DNA of 64,000 bases from Polyangium fumosum (GCF_005144585.1 NZ_SSMQ01000048.1:1-64000); one strand, 5' to 3'; counted from the first letter of the stretch, positions 1 to 9,571 are shown. Notes: generated from the sequence alone by a model not told the origin. Numbers and translations are program-made.

Positions 1-317
1 GAAGGTCGCCTCCGGGGAGGGAAGGGTTGCTGGTTTCTTGGCGGATTCAGGATAGACGTCTACGTTGCTCACAGCTTGTGAACTCCAGCTCGATTGGGGT
101 TTGCAGGTCAGACGCCGGTCGGTGTTGATGGCGCCGGCTGGCGTCGCTTGTTTTGGTCTCATGAATCGGGGGGAAAAGCAATTGCGAAATGTGGGGATGG
201 GTTCGTCGCGGGACGAGCCACGATCCGCCGCAAAAGGCGCGAGGAGCATCGTTATGGATGCTGCGATCCAGGCCGTTTGGCGGGCCGTCCGGTGAGGGAC
301 GGCCCGCCTTGCGGGGG
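1..317. other. Window edge, no gene supported
   Basis: I see no convincing coding sequence here. Open frames exist on both strands, but none shows a recognisable domain or a good ribosome binding site. The part nearest the first gene holds a strong inverted repeat that is listed separately as a terminator. Confidence 0.5.
279..308 (-). terminator. Hairpin just after the four-helix-bundle gene
   Basis: A perfect 12-bp inverted repeat (arm GGCGGGCCGTCC) with a 6-nt loop lies about 10 nt past the stop codon of the minus-strand four-helix-bundle gene. There is no clear U-tract after it on that strand. It is therefore a good RNA hairpin and likely 3' end, but not a textbook intrinsic terminator. 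Confidence 0.5.
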
Positions 318-647
318 TCACGATGCGCGGCGGTAGACGAGGCGGCCGAGGGTGGCGATGACGTGGTCCATGCGATCGAGCACGCGGGCATCGACCGCGC
401 CGATGTAGTGCATGGCCTGTGCGACCTGGATGCAGGCGAGCACCTCCCGGGCGGAGCCGAGGGCCGTTTGATAACGCTGCCGTTTATGTCCCGCCGTGTT
501 CCCCGCGCCCTCGGCGACATTGAGGGCGACGCTATGCATGGCCCTGCGCAGTTGCCGAGCCAGATCGGAATCCCTCCGTTCAATCTGCTCCGCGATCCCC
601 GCCGCGTCCCCAGCCATAACCAAAATGACCTCGTAAATCCTCAGCAT
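318..647 (-). CDS. Four-helix bundle protein (23S rRNA intervening-sequence family)
   Basis: A 109-residue, mostly helical protein starting MLRIYEV. It has the family's characteristic stretch RRAMHSVALNVAEGAGN at about residues 34-50, followed by helices ending in HVIATLGRLVYRR. Family members are small all-alpha proteins of about 110-125 aa, first seen encoded in insertions of 23S rRNA but also common as free-standing genes in environmental bacteria; their biochemical role is unknown. The frame stays open further upstream, but the ATG at MLRIYEV matches the family length, and the upstream part is low-complexity Ala/Arg sequence that is probably not translated. The gene is transcribed in the same direction as the hybrid kinase upstream but is separated from it by a hexanucleotide tract. 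The family call is from recognition of the conserved motif. Confidence 0.8.
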   Translation of the reverse strand: MLRIYEVILVMAGDAAGIAEQIERRDSDLARQLRRAMHSVALNVAEGAGNTAGHKRQRYQTALGSAREVLACIQVAQAMHYIGAVDARVLDRMDHVIATLGRLVYRRAS

Positions 648-844
648 GACGAAACCCTCCGTCCGACGACCCTTTCGCCGGGACCCCCGTCCCACACCGT
701 CGCGCGGAGGCCTCTTCAAGGCTGCGCAGCACCGCCCGGAGCCGCCCGGAGCAGCACGCAGTGCTGCGAGGACGGCGAGGACGGCTTGGCCTTGAAGAGG
801 CCGAGCACGACGGTACGCTCGCCGTCCCCGAGCGGGTTCTCTGA

Positions 845-954
845 ATCCCGCTGCCGCTGCCGCTGCCGGTTCCGCTCCCGCTCCCGCTTCCGCAGCCGCT
901 CCCGCTGCCGCTCCCGCTTCCGCTCCCGCTTCCGCTCCCGCTCCCGCTCCCGCC
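845..954. repeat. Degenerate CCCGCT/TCCGCT hexanucleotide tract
   Basis: About 18 imperfect copies of a 6-bp unit (ccgctc, ccgctt, ccgctg) run without a gap right up to the stop codon of the hybrid kinase. Similar tracts occur near 8.82, 18.12, 21.41 and 39.55 kb. Translated, the tract gives only Ser/Arg or Pro/Ala runs, so it is best read as a simple-sequence repeat in the 3' flank. Confidence 0.85.
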
Positions 955-2742
955 TCACACCCGCCGAGGTTGCCCCAGCCTGGCGACCGTTTCCTTGAAC
1001 GACGTGGGATGGACGGGCTTCGCGATGTGCACCTGGTATCCCGCCGACAACGTCCGCTCGCGCGTGTGCTGATCGGCATAGGCCGTCAGCGCGGCCGCGG
1101 GCGTTCGCCCTCCCTGATCGACGGGCAGCGCCCGAATCTTTCGAATCAGCGCATACCCGTCCTCACCCGGCAGCCCGATATCACTCACGAGCACGTCCGG
1201 GCGCCACCGCTCGAAGATTTCAAAACCTTCCCGCGCGACCGTCGCCACGCGGACCTCCGCCCCGGCCTCCCCCAGGATGCACTTCATCAGCTCCCGCATG
1301 TCGGATTCGTCGTCCACCACGAGCACGCGCAGCCCGGCCAGGAGGGAAGGGAAGGGCCCTCTGCCGCGCTCCTCCGCGCCGGCCTTTGGTAAACCCGCGG
1401 TCTCCTCGCCCCCCAGCATCAGAGGCAAGTCCACGGTGAACACCGCGCCATGTCCCTCTCCGGCGCTCTCCCCATGCACCGTGCCGCCGTGCATTCTCAC
1501 GAGGTCCCGCACGATCGCCAAGCCCAGGCCAAGTCCGCCATGCCGACGCGTGGACGAGCTGTCGGCCTGGCGAAATGGATCAAAGACATAGGGAAGGACG
1601 TCGGCGCAGATGCCCTCGCCCGTATCGCTGATGCGGAGCCGCGCCATCGCCCCCACCTCGCGAAGCGACACCGCCACGCACCCGCCGGGCGGCGTGAATT
1701 TGATGGCGTTGCTCAAGAGGTTCCGAACGACCTGCTCCAACCTGCCGTGATCGCCCCACACCGCGCGGGTCGGCGCGCCGAGCGACTGCGAGAGGCAGAT
1801 GCATTTCGCCTCCGCGCTCGGGATGGCGGAGTCGACGACCGCCTGGATGAGCTGGGCGAGCTGGACCGGCCCGAGCTTCAGGTCCACCTTGCCGCGGAGG
1901 ATGGCGGAGACGTCGAGCAGCGCCTCGACGAGCCGCAGCTCGGCCATGCCATTGCGCTCGATGACCTCGAGGCCGCGCTGCACCTTGGCCGCGTCCAAGG
2001 GGTCCGTGCGGAGGAGCATCTGCGCCCAACCGAGGATGGCGGTCAAGGGGGTCCGTAGCTCGTGGCTGAGCGTGGAGAGGAACTCGTCCTTCAAGCGGTC
2101 GGCGGCCTCGGCCTTGGCGCGCGCCGCCTGCTCGCTCAGGAGGAGCGTCTCCCGCTCTTCCTCGACGCGCTTGCGATCGGCGATTTCTTGTTTCAGGACG
2201 TCATTGGCCGCGGCGAGCTCGACCGTACGCTCCTGGACCCGTTTCTCCAGCTTGTCGTGGGCGCGTCGTAGCTCGGCCGCGAGGTCCTCGCGCGTGGCGA
2301 CCTCCCGCCGGAGCTCTGCGTTCTGCGCTTCGAGCTGCGCGCGCATCGCATGCAAGGCCACGTGCGTCTCGATGCGCGCGATGACCTCGGTGATCTCGAG
2401 CGGCTTGACGACGTAATCGACGCCGCCCGCTTCGAACCCGGCGACCTTATGGGACGTCTCGCCGAGGGCGGTCATGAAAATCACCGGGATCCCTCTGGTT
2501 TTTTCGGACGCTTTCAGGCGCCGGCACGTCGCGAGGCCATCCATGCCCGGCATCAAGACATCGAGGAGGATCAGATCCGGCGAAAGGCGCTCGGCCAGAT
2601 CGAGCGCGTCTTCCCCGTCCTGCGCGATCGCCACCAGATAGCCGCGTTCTTCCAGATGCGCGATCGCCATGGCCAGGCTGGCGGGCAGATCATCGACGAT
2701 CAGGATCGTGTACGACACCGCATCAGGCGCTGTTCGGCTCAT
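955..2742 (-). CDS. Hybrid histidine kinase with N- and C-terminal receiver domains
   Basis: A soluble 595-aa signalling protein. Residues 12-130 are a receiver domain (acidic pair VDD at 16-18, phospho-acceptor D61 in LILLDVLMPGMDG). A coiled-coil linker at about 135-215 leads to a HisKA domain (SHELRTPL, phospho-His H226) and an HATPase domain with N, G1 and G2 boxes (NLLSNAIKF, DTGEGI, GLGLGLAI). A second receiver lies at about 470-590 (VVDDES, VSDIGLPGEDG). There is no membrane segment, so input must come through the first receiver or a partner. The gene follows the 1970-aa kinase gene by 51 nt on the same strand, which suggests one operon and a phosphorelay between the two. No DNA-binding output domain is present. 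Start: ATG, MSRTAPDAVSYTILIVDD. Confidence 0.93.
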   Translation of the reverse strand: MSRTAPDAVSYTILIVDDLPASLAMAIAHLEERGYLVAIAQDGEDALDLAERLSPDLILLDVLMPGMDGLATCRRLKASEKTRGIPVIFMTALGETSHKVAGFEAGGVDYVVKPLEITEVIARIETHVALHAMRAQLEAQNAELRREVATREDLAAELRRAHDKLEKRVQERTVELAAANDVLKQEIADRKRVEEERETLLLSEQAARAKAEAADRLKDEFLSTLSHELRTPLTAILGWAQMLLRTDPLDAAKVQRGLEVIERNGMAELRLVEALLDVSAILRGKVDLKLGPVQLAQLIQAVVDSAIPSAEAKCICLSQSLGAPTRAVWGDHGRLEQVVRNLLSNAIKFTPPGGCVAVSLREVGAMARLRISDTGEGICADVLPYVFDPFRQADSSSTRRHGGLGLGLAIVRDLVRMHGGTVHGESAGEGHGAVFTVDLPLMLGGEETAGLPKAGAEERGRGPFPSLLAGLRVLVVDDESDMRELMKCILGEAGAEVRVATVAREGFEIFERWRPDVLVSDIGLPGEDGYALIRKIRALPVDQGGRTPAAALTAYADQHTRERTLSAGYQVHIAKPVHPTSFKETVARLGQPRRV

Positions 2743-2793
2743 CGGTTCTCCCCGCCCTCACGTCGGTGGCGAATCCGTGTTCGGAGGATCCTA

Positions 2794-5700
2794 TCACGCA
2801 CGCACGCGCTGTGGCGTCGTATCGAGCTGAGCACGGAGCAGGGCGCGGAGCCGCTTGGTCTGGAAGTTTTTCGCCACCACGCGGATTTCGCCGATCCACG
2901 GGCCGAGCCGGGCGTCGCTCGTTTCGAGCCGGTCGAGCTCGCCGAGGACCCGGCTGACGAGCCCTCGCTCTGCCAGATCGAGGAGCCGCCCGAGCTCCTC
3001 GGCCGGCGGCGCCGTGAGCGCGTGGATCTCCGCATCGTTTCGGGGGGATGGAGGCGCGGCCACGCTCGGCTCCGCGCGGCGCACCCATGCGAGCTGAAGC
3101 GTCGCGCGGAGCAGCTCCAAGAGCGCGCCGGCCTGCACGGGTTTGGGCAAAAAGTCGTCGCATCCCGCGCGGAGGCTCGTGCGCCGCTCCGCCTCCGACG
3201 TACTGGCGGATGATGCGAGGATCGCGGTCCGGGCGAGCTCGGGCCTCTGCCGCAAGCGCCGGGTCGCCTCGTATCCATCCATGTTCGGCATGGACAGATC
3301 CATGACGATGACGTCCGGCGTCCGCTCGCGGGTCAGCGCGAGCGCGCGCTCGCCGCTCTCGGCCTCCAGCCATTCGAAGCCAATCGGCTGGAGCAGGTCG
3401 CGCAAGAGCGCGCGGTTGTCGGCGTTGTCGTCGACCACGAGGATCGAGCGGCGTTTGCCCTCGTACCCGAGGATGGACTCCCACGAGAGCCCCGCGCTCC
3501 CTTGGACGGAGGTCGCCTCGACCAAACGGAGCGTCACCGTGAACACGGTGCCTTGGCCGACCTGGCTCTGGACCTCGATGCGGCCTCCCATGCGCTCGAC
3601 GAGCTCCCGGGTAATGGCGAGCCCGAGCCCCGTGCCTTCGGTATGCCGTTTCGGATCACCGACCTGCTCGAAGGCCTCGAAGATACGCGTCAGGTCCTCG
3701 GGGGCGATGCCGGGGCCCGTGTCCTCGACCTGGAAGCGCACGACGCGCCGAGGGTCCTCGGGCGGCTCCAGCACCTCGACGCGCAAGGTCACCCCGCCGT
3801 GGGTCGTGAACTTGAGGGCATTGCCCAGCAGGTTGAGCAGCACCTGCATGAGGCGTTTCTCGTCGGCGCGTACCCCCAGTTGTTTGGGGCCGACATATTC
3901 GTACACGAAGGAGAGGCCCTTTTGCTCGGCGCGCACCGAGCAGAGGTTGGCGACGGTCCGGAGGAGCGTGTCGAGGTCGACGGCGGTCAGGTGGAAGGTA
4001 AGCTTGCCGGCCTCGATTTTGGCCAGATCGAGCACGTCATTGATGAGGCTCAAGAGGTGCGTGCCGGCGGTGTGAATGATGCGCGCCGATTCGGCGGCCT
4101 TCGGGGGCAGGTCGGAGAGCTTGCCGAGGACCTGGGCATACCCGAGGATGCTGTTCAGCGGCGTGCGCAGCTCGTGGCTCATGCTGGAGAGGAAGTCGCT
4201 CTTCGCGCGGTTCGCATTGTCGGCCGCCTCCTTGGCGGCCACGAGCTCGGCGGTGCGCTCTGCGACCTCGCGCGCGAGCCGCTCGCTGTAGGCGGACAGC
4301 TCGGTGGAGAACCTGGCGTTCTCCACCGCCGTCGCGGCCAGCGCGCCGAGGAGCGTGACCAGCTCGACGCGCGCTTCGGGGAAGGCGTCCTGCACGTGCG
4401 GGTGCTCCAGGTACATCACCCCGGAGAGGCGCCCCTGGTGCACGAGCGGCACGGCCAGCACGGAGCCGGGCCGGTGGGCGCGCAGGTAGGGGTCCTCATC
4501 GAAGCGGCTGTCGGAGGCCGCTTGCCCACACACGACCGGCTCCTTGCCGCGCGCGATGTACTGCACCAGCGTCGCCGGCAGCCGCGTCGAGCCGGCGACG
4601 GGCTCGTTCAACGAGAGCTCCAGGTGCTCGGGGTTGACCGAGAGCTCGGCGGCGAGGACGAGCTCGCCGCCTTGCACGAGGGCGAGCACCGCGCGCTCGG
4701 CGCCGGAGTACTCGGCGAGCAGGCGGAGCATACGGCCGATGAGCGATGCGAGGTTGCGGTCGCCGGAGAGCGCCTGCGTGGCGCGCAGCACGGAGGCGAT
4801 GTCCAGGGACGCGTGGAGCGTGCGGGCGGTGATGGTCGTGCTCTTCGGCAGGGAGGGGGTGTCCGGCGGCTCGCCGTCGAAACGCGCCGGGCGGCCCGAC
4901 GTCGCGATGCTGTCCGGGTAACGCTGGGCGAGCCACGCGGCGGCCGCGCGCGCCCCCCAGCGCAGGTAGGCGTCGTGCGCGGCCGTGAGATAGGCGCGCG
5001 CCAGGGCGTGGTGCCCGCGGGCGAGGCGGTGCTCGCCGGCGAGGCGCAGGCCGAGCGCCTCGGCGTTGAGCAGGTCGTGGTGGCGGGCCTGCTCGATGGC
5101 CTGGTCGTAGAGCCGTCCGGCCTCGTCGTGCGCGTCCCGGGCGCGGGCGTGGCCTGCGTCCATGAGCAGGCGCGCGGCCTCGAAGGTCTCGGGGCAACTC
5201 TCGGCCCAGAGGCGGAGGCGCGCGCCGTGGAAGGCGAGCCCGTCCGTGAGCCGCGCGCGCTGTTCGGTGGTGGCGGCGGGCAGGGCCTCCGCGCCGGCGA
5301 TGCAGAGCGTGAGCGTGAGGGCGATGAGCATGGGCGTGCCCCACGACACTTGCCAGTCCGGCTCGACGGCGAGGACCGCTTCGACCGCCCACGCATCGGC
5401 GCCGAGATGGAGCCCGGTCAAGCCCGCCATGGCCATCGTCGTGGCCCTGAACACCGTCGATGGCGTGTCCCGCGCGAGCTGCGTGATGTCCTGGAGCGTC
5501 TGCTCGACGGCGTGCGCGGCCTTGGCCTGCGAGAGCGCGGCGACCGAGCGGGCGAGGATGTTCCGGAAGTCCATGGCCATCGGGTCGCGGTAGGCCATGC
5601 GGTCGAGGTCGTGTGTGATGTGATCGAGGCCATCTCCAGCGATGAGCTGGAAGATCCCCCCATGGATCTCGCTGAAGGCCTCGGAGACGAGGTCACGCTC

Positions 5701-8700
5701 CTCGGCCGCGTCGCGCGTCGCGCGCGCGTAAAGCTCCCTCATCTTCGAGGGCGGCGTCCAGTACATGGAGGCCACCGTGGCGTTGAAGCGCGCGGTGGCG
5801 CGCGCGAAGTCGTACTGGTCGATGAGCGCCAGCATGGGCTCGTTCAGCCGGCGCCCGAGCGGCAGATTCCCGAGGAGGTAGGCCAGGAGCAAGGCCGTGA
5901 CCACGCACCCCGCGAACGAGTTTTTCGTCAGCCCGAACCGCAGCGTCTCCCGTACGAGCATCGGCCAGCAGCACCGGCTCAGCGAGGGCATCCAGAAGGA
6001 GGCGCAGGGCCCGAGCACCTCCAGGATCCTGCACCGCAGCCCGTGGGCGCGGTCGGTGCTCATCGGCAGCGCTTTCCAGTCCTCGACGGTCATGCGCTGC
6101 AGGGCAGGCTCGATCTCGGTGATGAGCGCGTCGAAGAGCGCCTGTTGCTCCTCCGGGGCCCGCGGCAGCGGGCGCCCGAGCCACGCGAGCGCCGAGAGGC
6201 CGAGCTCGATGCCCTGCGCGAAGCGGCCGGTGACATGAAAAAACACGATCGAGATGCTGGCCACGCGCGCGCGCTCGAAGGGGTCCTGCGCTCGCTCGAG
6301 GCAGCGCAGAAAGAGCCGCTCCGCTTCGTCCACCTGCGCCGCGAGCCAGAGCGCCTCGGCCATGACCAGGTGCACCTCGAAGGTCGTCTCCGGGGCCTCG
6401 GTCCACCCCGCCTCGCCGAGCAGCGACGCGGCCGTCCCGAGGAACGCCGCCGCCTGTGCGTCGGCCGCGCTGGCCTTGGCGCGTTGCCCGGCGCGCAGGT
6501 TCTGCTCGGCGAGATCGCGCTTTTCCTGGGCCTCGGTCAGCCGCTCTGCGGCCCGGTTGCGGTGGTAGAGCGTCTCGAAGAGCTCCCCGTCGGCGCAGGT
6601 GACGCCATACCTCGCCCGCAGCGTTCGGCCGATCCAGAGGTGCAGCGAGAGCCGCTCCTCGGCCGTGAGCGCTTCATAAGCGGCCTGCTGCACCCGGTCG
6701 TGCACGAACGCGTAAGCCTCGTGCGCCCGATCGGCCTCGTGCACCACGAGCCCCTCGCGTGATGCCTCTGCCAGGAGGGCGCTGACCGTCACCACGTCCT
6801 CTCCGAGCAGGTGCGCGAGCAGCTCCGCGTCGAACCGGTCGCCGACACACGCCGCGGTCTGGAGCGCGCGTCGCAGCTCCGGCGAGAGCCGCTGCAGCCG
6901 GCGGGTCAGCAGCGAGACGACGTTGTCCGTGATGCCCGCCCGCTCGATCGCGTCCCGTTGCCATTGCCACCGCCCCGTCTCCGCGTCCCGCACGAGCAGC
7001 TTCCGCTCGTGCAAGAGCTGCAGAAACTGCCCGACGAAAAAGGGGCTGCCGTCGGTTTTCTCCTTGATCAGCCGCGCGAGCGCCTCGACCTCGGGCAGGG
7101 GTCGATCGAGCATGTCCGCCACCATCGCCGCGACCGCCTCCTCGCCGAGCGGCGAGAGCACGATCCGCGCTGTGGCGGCGCCCGGGGCCGCGGGCGCCAA
7201 GAGCAGCGCATGGAGCGGGTGCTCGGGGCCCACCGCCTCGTCCCGGTAAGCTCCCACCACGAGCAGGTGCTGGTCCGCGGGCTCCTTCAAGAGCTCGCCC
7301 AGGAGCGAGAGCGACGCGGCATCCGCCCATTGCAGGTCGTCGATGAAGAGCACCAGCGGGTGCGGGGCGGTGGCCAGCGTCCGCACGAAGCGCAGCACCG
7401 TCGCTTGGAAGCGGAGCTTTTCCTCCATCGGCCCGAGCTCGACGAGCGGCTTCGGCTCGCCGAGGATGTGCAGGAGCTCGGGCATGAGCTCGACGAGGAT
7501 CTGCCCATTCGGCCCCGCGGCTTCCTGAAAGGCGAGCTTCCAGCGTTCCAGCACCTCGGCCGGATCCGAGAGCCGCCGCCGCACCACCGAGCGCAGCGCC
7601 TGCGCCACCGCGGCGTACGGCGTGCTGCGCTGAAGCTGGTCGAACTTGCCGGCGGCGAAAATGCCCCGGCGCGCGCGCACCTCGCCCTGGAGCGTCTGCA
7701 CCAGCGCCGACTTGCCCACGCCCGAGGGCCCTGCCACGAGCGAGAGCACTGTCGCGCCGGCGCAGGCCTGGTCGAAGAGCGCCGCGAGCGCGGCCGTCTC
7801 GTGTTCCCGACCAAACAGGCGCGAGGGCGCGCGGACCCGATCGTCCCAATCGCGCTTCGCCAGCGGGAACGGCGCCACCGTCCCCGTCTCGACCCAGGCC
7901 CGCGCCGCCCGCTCCAGATCCCAGGCGGCGCCGCTGGCGGTCTGGTAGCGGTCCTCGGGGCTCTTGGCCATCAGCTTGAGCACGATCGCGCTCACGGCCT
8001 CGGGGATGCCCCGCTCGGGCGCGCGCTCGTGGGGAGGCACGGGCGCTCGGGCGATGTGCGCGTGGATCAGCGAAAGCGGGTCGGTGGCGTCGAAGGGCAG
8101 GGCGCCGGTCAGCATCTGGTAGAGCGTGGCGCCGAGCGCGTAGAGGTCCGCCCGCGCGTCCGGCGCGCGGTTCATCCGGCCCGTTTGCTCGGGCGCCATG
8201 TACGCGAGGGTCCCTGAGATCGCCTCCACGGACGTCTGCTCGGCGAGCGTGGGCGTCCACCAGGTCGAAAGCTCGAAATCGATCAAGCAAGTCTGCGTGC
8301 GCTCGGCGTCGACGAGGATGTTGTGCGGCTTGATGTCGCGGTGCAGGATGCCGCGCCGGTGGACCTCGCCCAGGCTGCGCGCGAGCGTGGCGGCGAGGCG
8401 CAGGGCGACGCCGACGGGCAGGGGGCCCTGGTCGAGCACGCGGGCGAGCGAGGTGTCGCCCCAGGACGAGAGGACGAGGACCGGCTTTCGGTCGTGCTCT
8501 TCGAGGCCGAGCGCCCGGATGACGCCGGGGACTTCGAGGGCGCGCAAGACAGCGTATTCGTGCCGGAGCTCTTCGAGGGCGCGCTGGTTCGGGAGATCGC
8601 CATAGGGAAGCTTGAGGACGACCTGCGCGCCGCTCCTGGCCTCGGTGGCGCGCGCGATGCGCGTGTCCGTCCCGGTGTAGAGGATCTCGCCGACGACGTA

Positions 8701-8706
8701 CGGCAT
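2794..8706 (-). CDS. Ser/Thr kinase-AAA ATPase-GAF-histidine kinase-receiver giant sensor
   Basis: A 1970-aa multidomain signalling protein. Residues 1-270 are a Hanks-type kinase with catalytic residues kept: K32 (VVLK), HRD at 122-124, N129, DFE at 143-145 in place of DFG, and APEQTGR near 171. Next is an AAA/STAND-type ATPase (Walker A GPSGVGKS at 326-333, Walker B LVLFIDDLQWAD near 455), then a long helical, TPR-like region. A GAF domain follows at about 1290-1440, then HisKA (MSHELRTPLNS, H1511), HATPase, and a receiver domain (acceptor D1803 in IVMDLSMPNMDG) with a helical tail. The architecture is known from myxobacteria and cyanobacteria as a trifunctional Ser/Thr kinase/ATPase/sensor kinase. 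It is probably cytoplasmic, with GAF or TPR input. It is co-directional with the hybrid kinase downstream. Start: ATG with GAGAAT upstream. Confidence 0.93.
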   Translation of the reverse strand: MPYVVGEILYTGTDTRIARATEARSGAQVVLKLPYGDLPNQRALEELRHEYAVLRALEVPGVIRALGLEEHDRKPVLVLSSWGDTSLARVLDQGPLPVGVALRLAATLARSLGEVHRRGILHRDIKPHNILVDAERTQTCLIDFELSTWWTPTLAEQTSVEAISGTLAYMAPEQTGRMNRAPDARADLYALGATLYQMLTGALPFDATDPLSLIHAHIARAPVPPHERAPERGIPEAVSAIVLKLMAKSPEDRYQTASGAAWDLERAARAWVETGTVAPFPLAKRDWDDRVRAPSRLFGREHETAALAALFDQACAGATVLSLVAGPSGVGKSALVQTLQGEVRARRGIFAAGKFDQLQRSTPYAAVAQALRSVVRRRLSDPAEVLERWKLAFQEAAGPNGQILVELMPELLHILGEPKPLVELGPMEEKLRFQATVLRFVRTLATAPHPLVLFIDDLQWADAASLSLLGELLKEPADQHLLVVGAYRDEAVGPEHPLHALLLAPAAPGAATARIVLSPLGEEAVAAMVADMLDRPLPEVEALARLIKEKTDGSPFFVGQFLQLLHERKLLVRDAETGRWQWQRDAIERAGITDNVVSLLTRRLQRLSPELRRALQTAACVGDRFDAELLAHLLGEDVVTVSALLAEASREGLVVHEADRAHEAYAFVHDRVQQAAYEALTAEERLSLHLWIGRTLRARYGVTCADGELFETLYHRNRAAERLTEAQEKRDLAEQNLRAGQRAKASAADAQAAAFLGTAASLLGEAGWTEAPETTFEVHLVMAEALWLAAQVDEAERLFLRCLERAQDPFERARVASISIVFFHVTGRFAQGIELGLSALAWLGRPLPRAPEEQQALFDALITEIEPALQRMTVEDWKALPMSTDRAHGLRCRILEVLGPCASFWMPSLSRCCWPMLVRETLRFGLTKNSFAGCVVTALLLAYLLGNLPLGRRLNEPMLALIDQYDFARATARFNATVASMYWTPPSKMRELYARATRDAAEERDLVSEAFSEIHGGIFQLIAGDGLDHITHDLDRMAYRDPMAMDFRNILARSVAALSQAKAAHAVEQTLQDITQLARDTPSTVFRATTMAMAGLTGLHLGADAWAVEAVLAVEPDWQVSWGTPMLIALTLTLCIAGAEALPAATTEQRARLTDGLAFHGARLRLWAESCPETFEAARLLMDAGHARARDAHDEAGRLYDQAIEQARHHDLLNAEALGLRLAGEHRLARGHHALARAYLTAAHDAYLRWGARAAAAWLAQRYPDSIATSGRPARFDGEPPDTPSLPKSTTITARTLHASLDIASVLRATQALSGDRNLASLIGRMLRLLAEYSGAERAVLALVQGGELVLAAELSVNPEHLELSLNEPVAGSTRLPATLVQYIARGKEPVVCGQAASDSRFDEDPYLRAHRPGSVLAVPLVHQGRLSGVMYLEHPHVQDAFPEARVELVTLLGALAATAVENARFSTELSAYSERLAREVAERTAELVAAKEAADNANRAKSDFLSSMSHELRTPLNSILGYAQVLGKLSDLPPKAAESARIIHTAGTHLLSLINDVLDLAKIEAGKLTFHLTAVDLDTLLRTVANLCSVRAEQKGLSFVYEYVGPKQLGVRADEKRLMQVLLNLLGNALKFTTHGGVTLRVEVLEPPEDPRRVVRFQVEDTGPGIAPEDLTRIFEAFEQVGDPKRHTEGTGLGLAITRELVERMGGRIEVQSQVGQGTVFTVTLRLVEATSVQGSAGLSWESILGYEGKRRSILVVDDNADNRALLRDLLQPIGFEWLEAESGERALALTRERTPDVIVMDLSMPNMDGYEATRRLRQRPELARTAILASSASTSEAERRTSLRAGCDDFLPKPVQAGALLELLRATLQLAWVRRAEPSVAAPPSPRNDAEIHALTAPPAEELGRLLDLAERGLVSRVLGELDRLETSDARLGPWIGEIRVVAKNFQTKRLRALLRAQLDTTPQRVRA

Positions 8707-8815
8707 GCGTGATTCTCGACCACACCGCGGCGCGTGTCATGCGTTGTCGTCGATGAGCTCGATCGCGTGAGGGGTGGCGTTGAAGAGCCACGGACCGGCG
8801 GTCGCGCTCGCTGCC

Positions 8816-8897
8816 GCGGGAGCGGGGGCGGGGGCGGGAGCGGGAGCGGGAGCGGGGGCGGAAGCGGAAGCGGGAGCGGGAGCGGGAGCGGGAGGCG
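8816..8897. repeat. GGGAGC/GGGGGC hexanucleotide tract
   Basis: Thirteen or so near-perfect copies of a 6-bp unit (gggagc, with ggggc and ggaagc variants). It is the complement of the CCCGCT tracts elsewhere in the window. It lies about 110 bp upstream of the giant kinase start codon. Confidence 0.85.
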
Positions 8898-9049
8898 GGC
8901 GCGAGGGGCGTCGAGGCGCGCGAGAGCGAGGCGGAGGCGCGCGCGCACGACGTGGAGACCGTTCGAGAATGTCAGGAAGGCGTGCGCACGCGACGGGGAG
9001 ACGTGTGGGCACGAGAGGAAGACGCGTGCGCACGCCTTGGAGACGCGTG

Positions 9050-9428
9050 CGCACGTCTCCCAAGTCGCGCGGACGGGTCTCCAAGGCGCGCGGGCACGTG
9101 TCCAAGTCGCGCGGACGGGTCTCCAAGGCGCGCGGACGGGTCTCCAAGGCGCGCGGACGGGTCTCCAAGGCGCGCGGACGGGTCTCCAAGACGCGCGGGC
9201 ACGTCTCCCAAGTCGCGCGGACGGGTGTCCAAGACGCGCGGACGGGTGTCCAAGACGCGCGGACGGGTCTCCAAGGCGCGCGGACGGGTGTCCAAGACGC
9301 GCGGACGGGTCTCCAAGGCGCGCGGGCACGTCTCCCAAGTCGCGCGGACGGGTCTCCAAGGCGCGCGGGCACGTGTCCAAGTCGCGCGGACGGGTCTCCA
9401 AGGCGCGCGGGCACGTGTCCAAGGCGCG
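9050..9428. repeat. 21/22-bp tandem minisatellite (about 17 units)
   Basis: Tandem units built from gcgcgcgg followed by acgggtctccaa or gcacgtgtccaag. Most units are 21 bp, but at least three carry one extra base (tcccaag instead of tccaag, near 9060, 9205 and 9330). Those single-base insertions shift every reading frame, so the array is not under coding constraint despite being open on both strands. Confidence 0.85.
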
Positions 9429-9571
9429 CACACACGCCTCCACGTCGTGCGCGCGCGCCTCAACCTCGCTCGCGCGCGCCTCGGCCGGCGCGCCGACGCA
9501 ACTCGCCGCTTCCGCTGCCGCTCCCGTCCATTGACGCCTCGCCCCGCGAGTGGTCTCTTCTCCCGCTCGCC

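Larger units (their letters stand above)
8707..9571. other. Non-coding, repeat-filled gap
   Basis: This gap of about 860 bp lies between the divergent giant kinase and the Cys-rich lipoprotein. It contains a hexanucleotide tract and a 21/22-bp minisatellite, listed separately. Both strands are open over long stretches only because the repeat unit is near a multiple of three and lacks stop codons. One minus-strand frame ends in a non-repetitive tail, GPWLFNATPHAIELIDDNA, at about 8740-8796. That tail could be the last trace of a lost gene, but I cannot name it. Confidence 0.6.

Noticed and set aside
955-2742. Antisense frames over the hybrid kinase, including several of 100-290 codons
   Set aside because: The minus-strand kinase has all catalytic motifs; the plus-strand frames have none.
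3502-6762. Very long open frame on the plus strand opposite the giant kinase
   Set aside because: It is the complement of conserved kinase, ATPase and GAF coding sequence. Its translation is Arg/Gly/Ala-rich with no domain; long antisense frames are normal in GC-rich DNA.
9050-9428. Possible CRISPR array
   Set aside because: Units are contiguous with no unique spacers between conserved repeats, and no cas genes are in the window.
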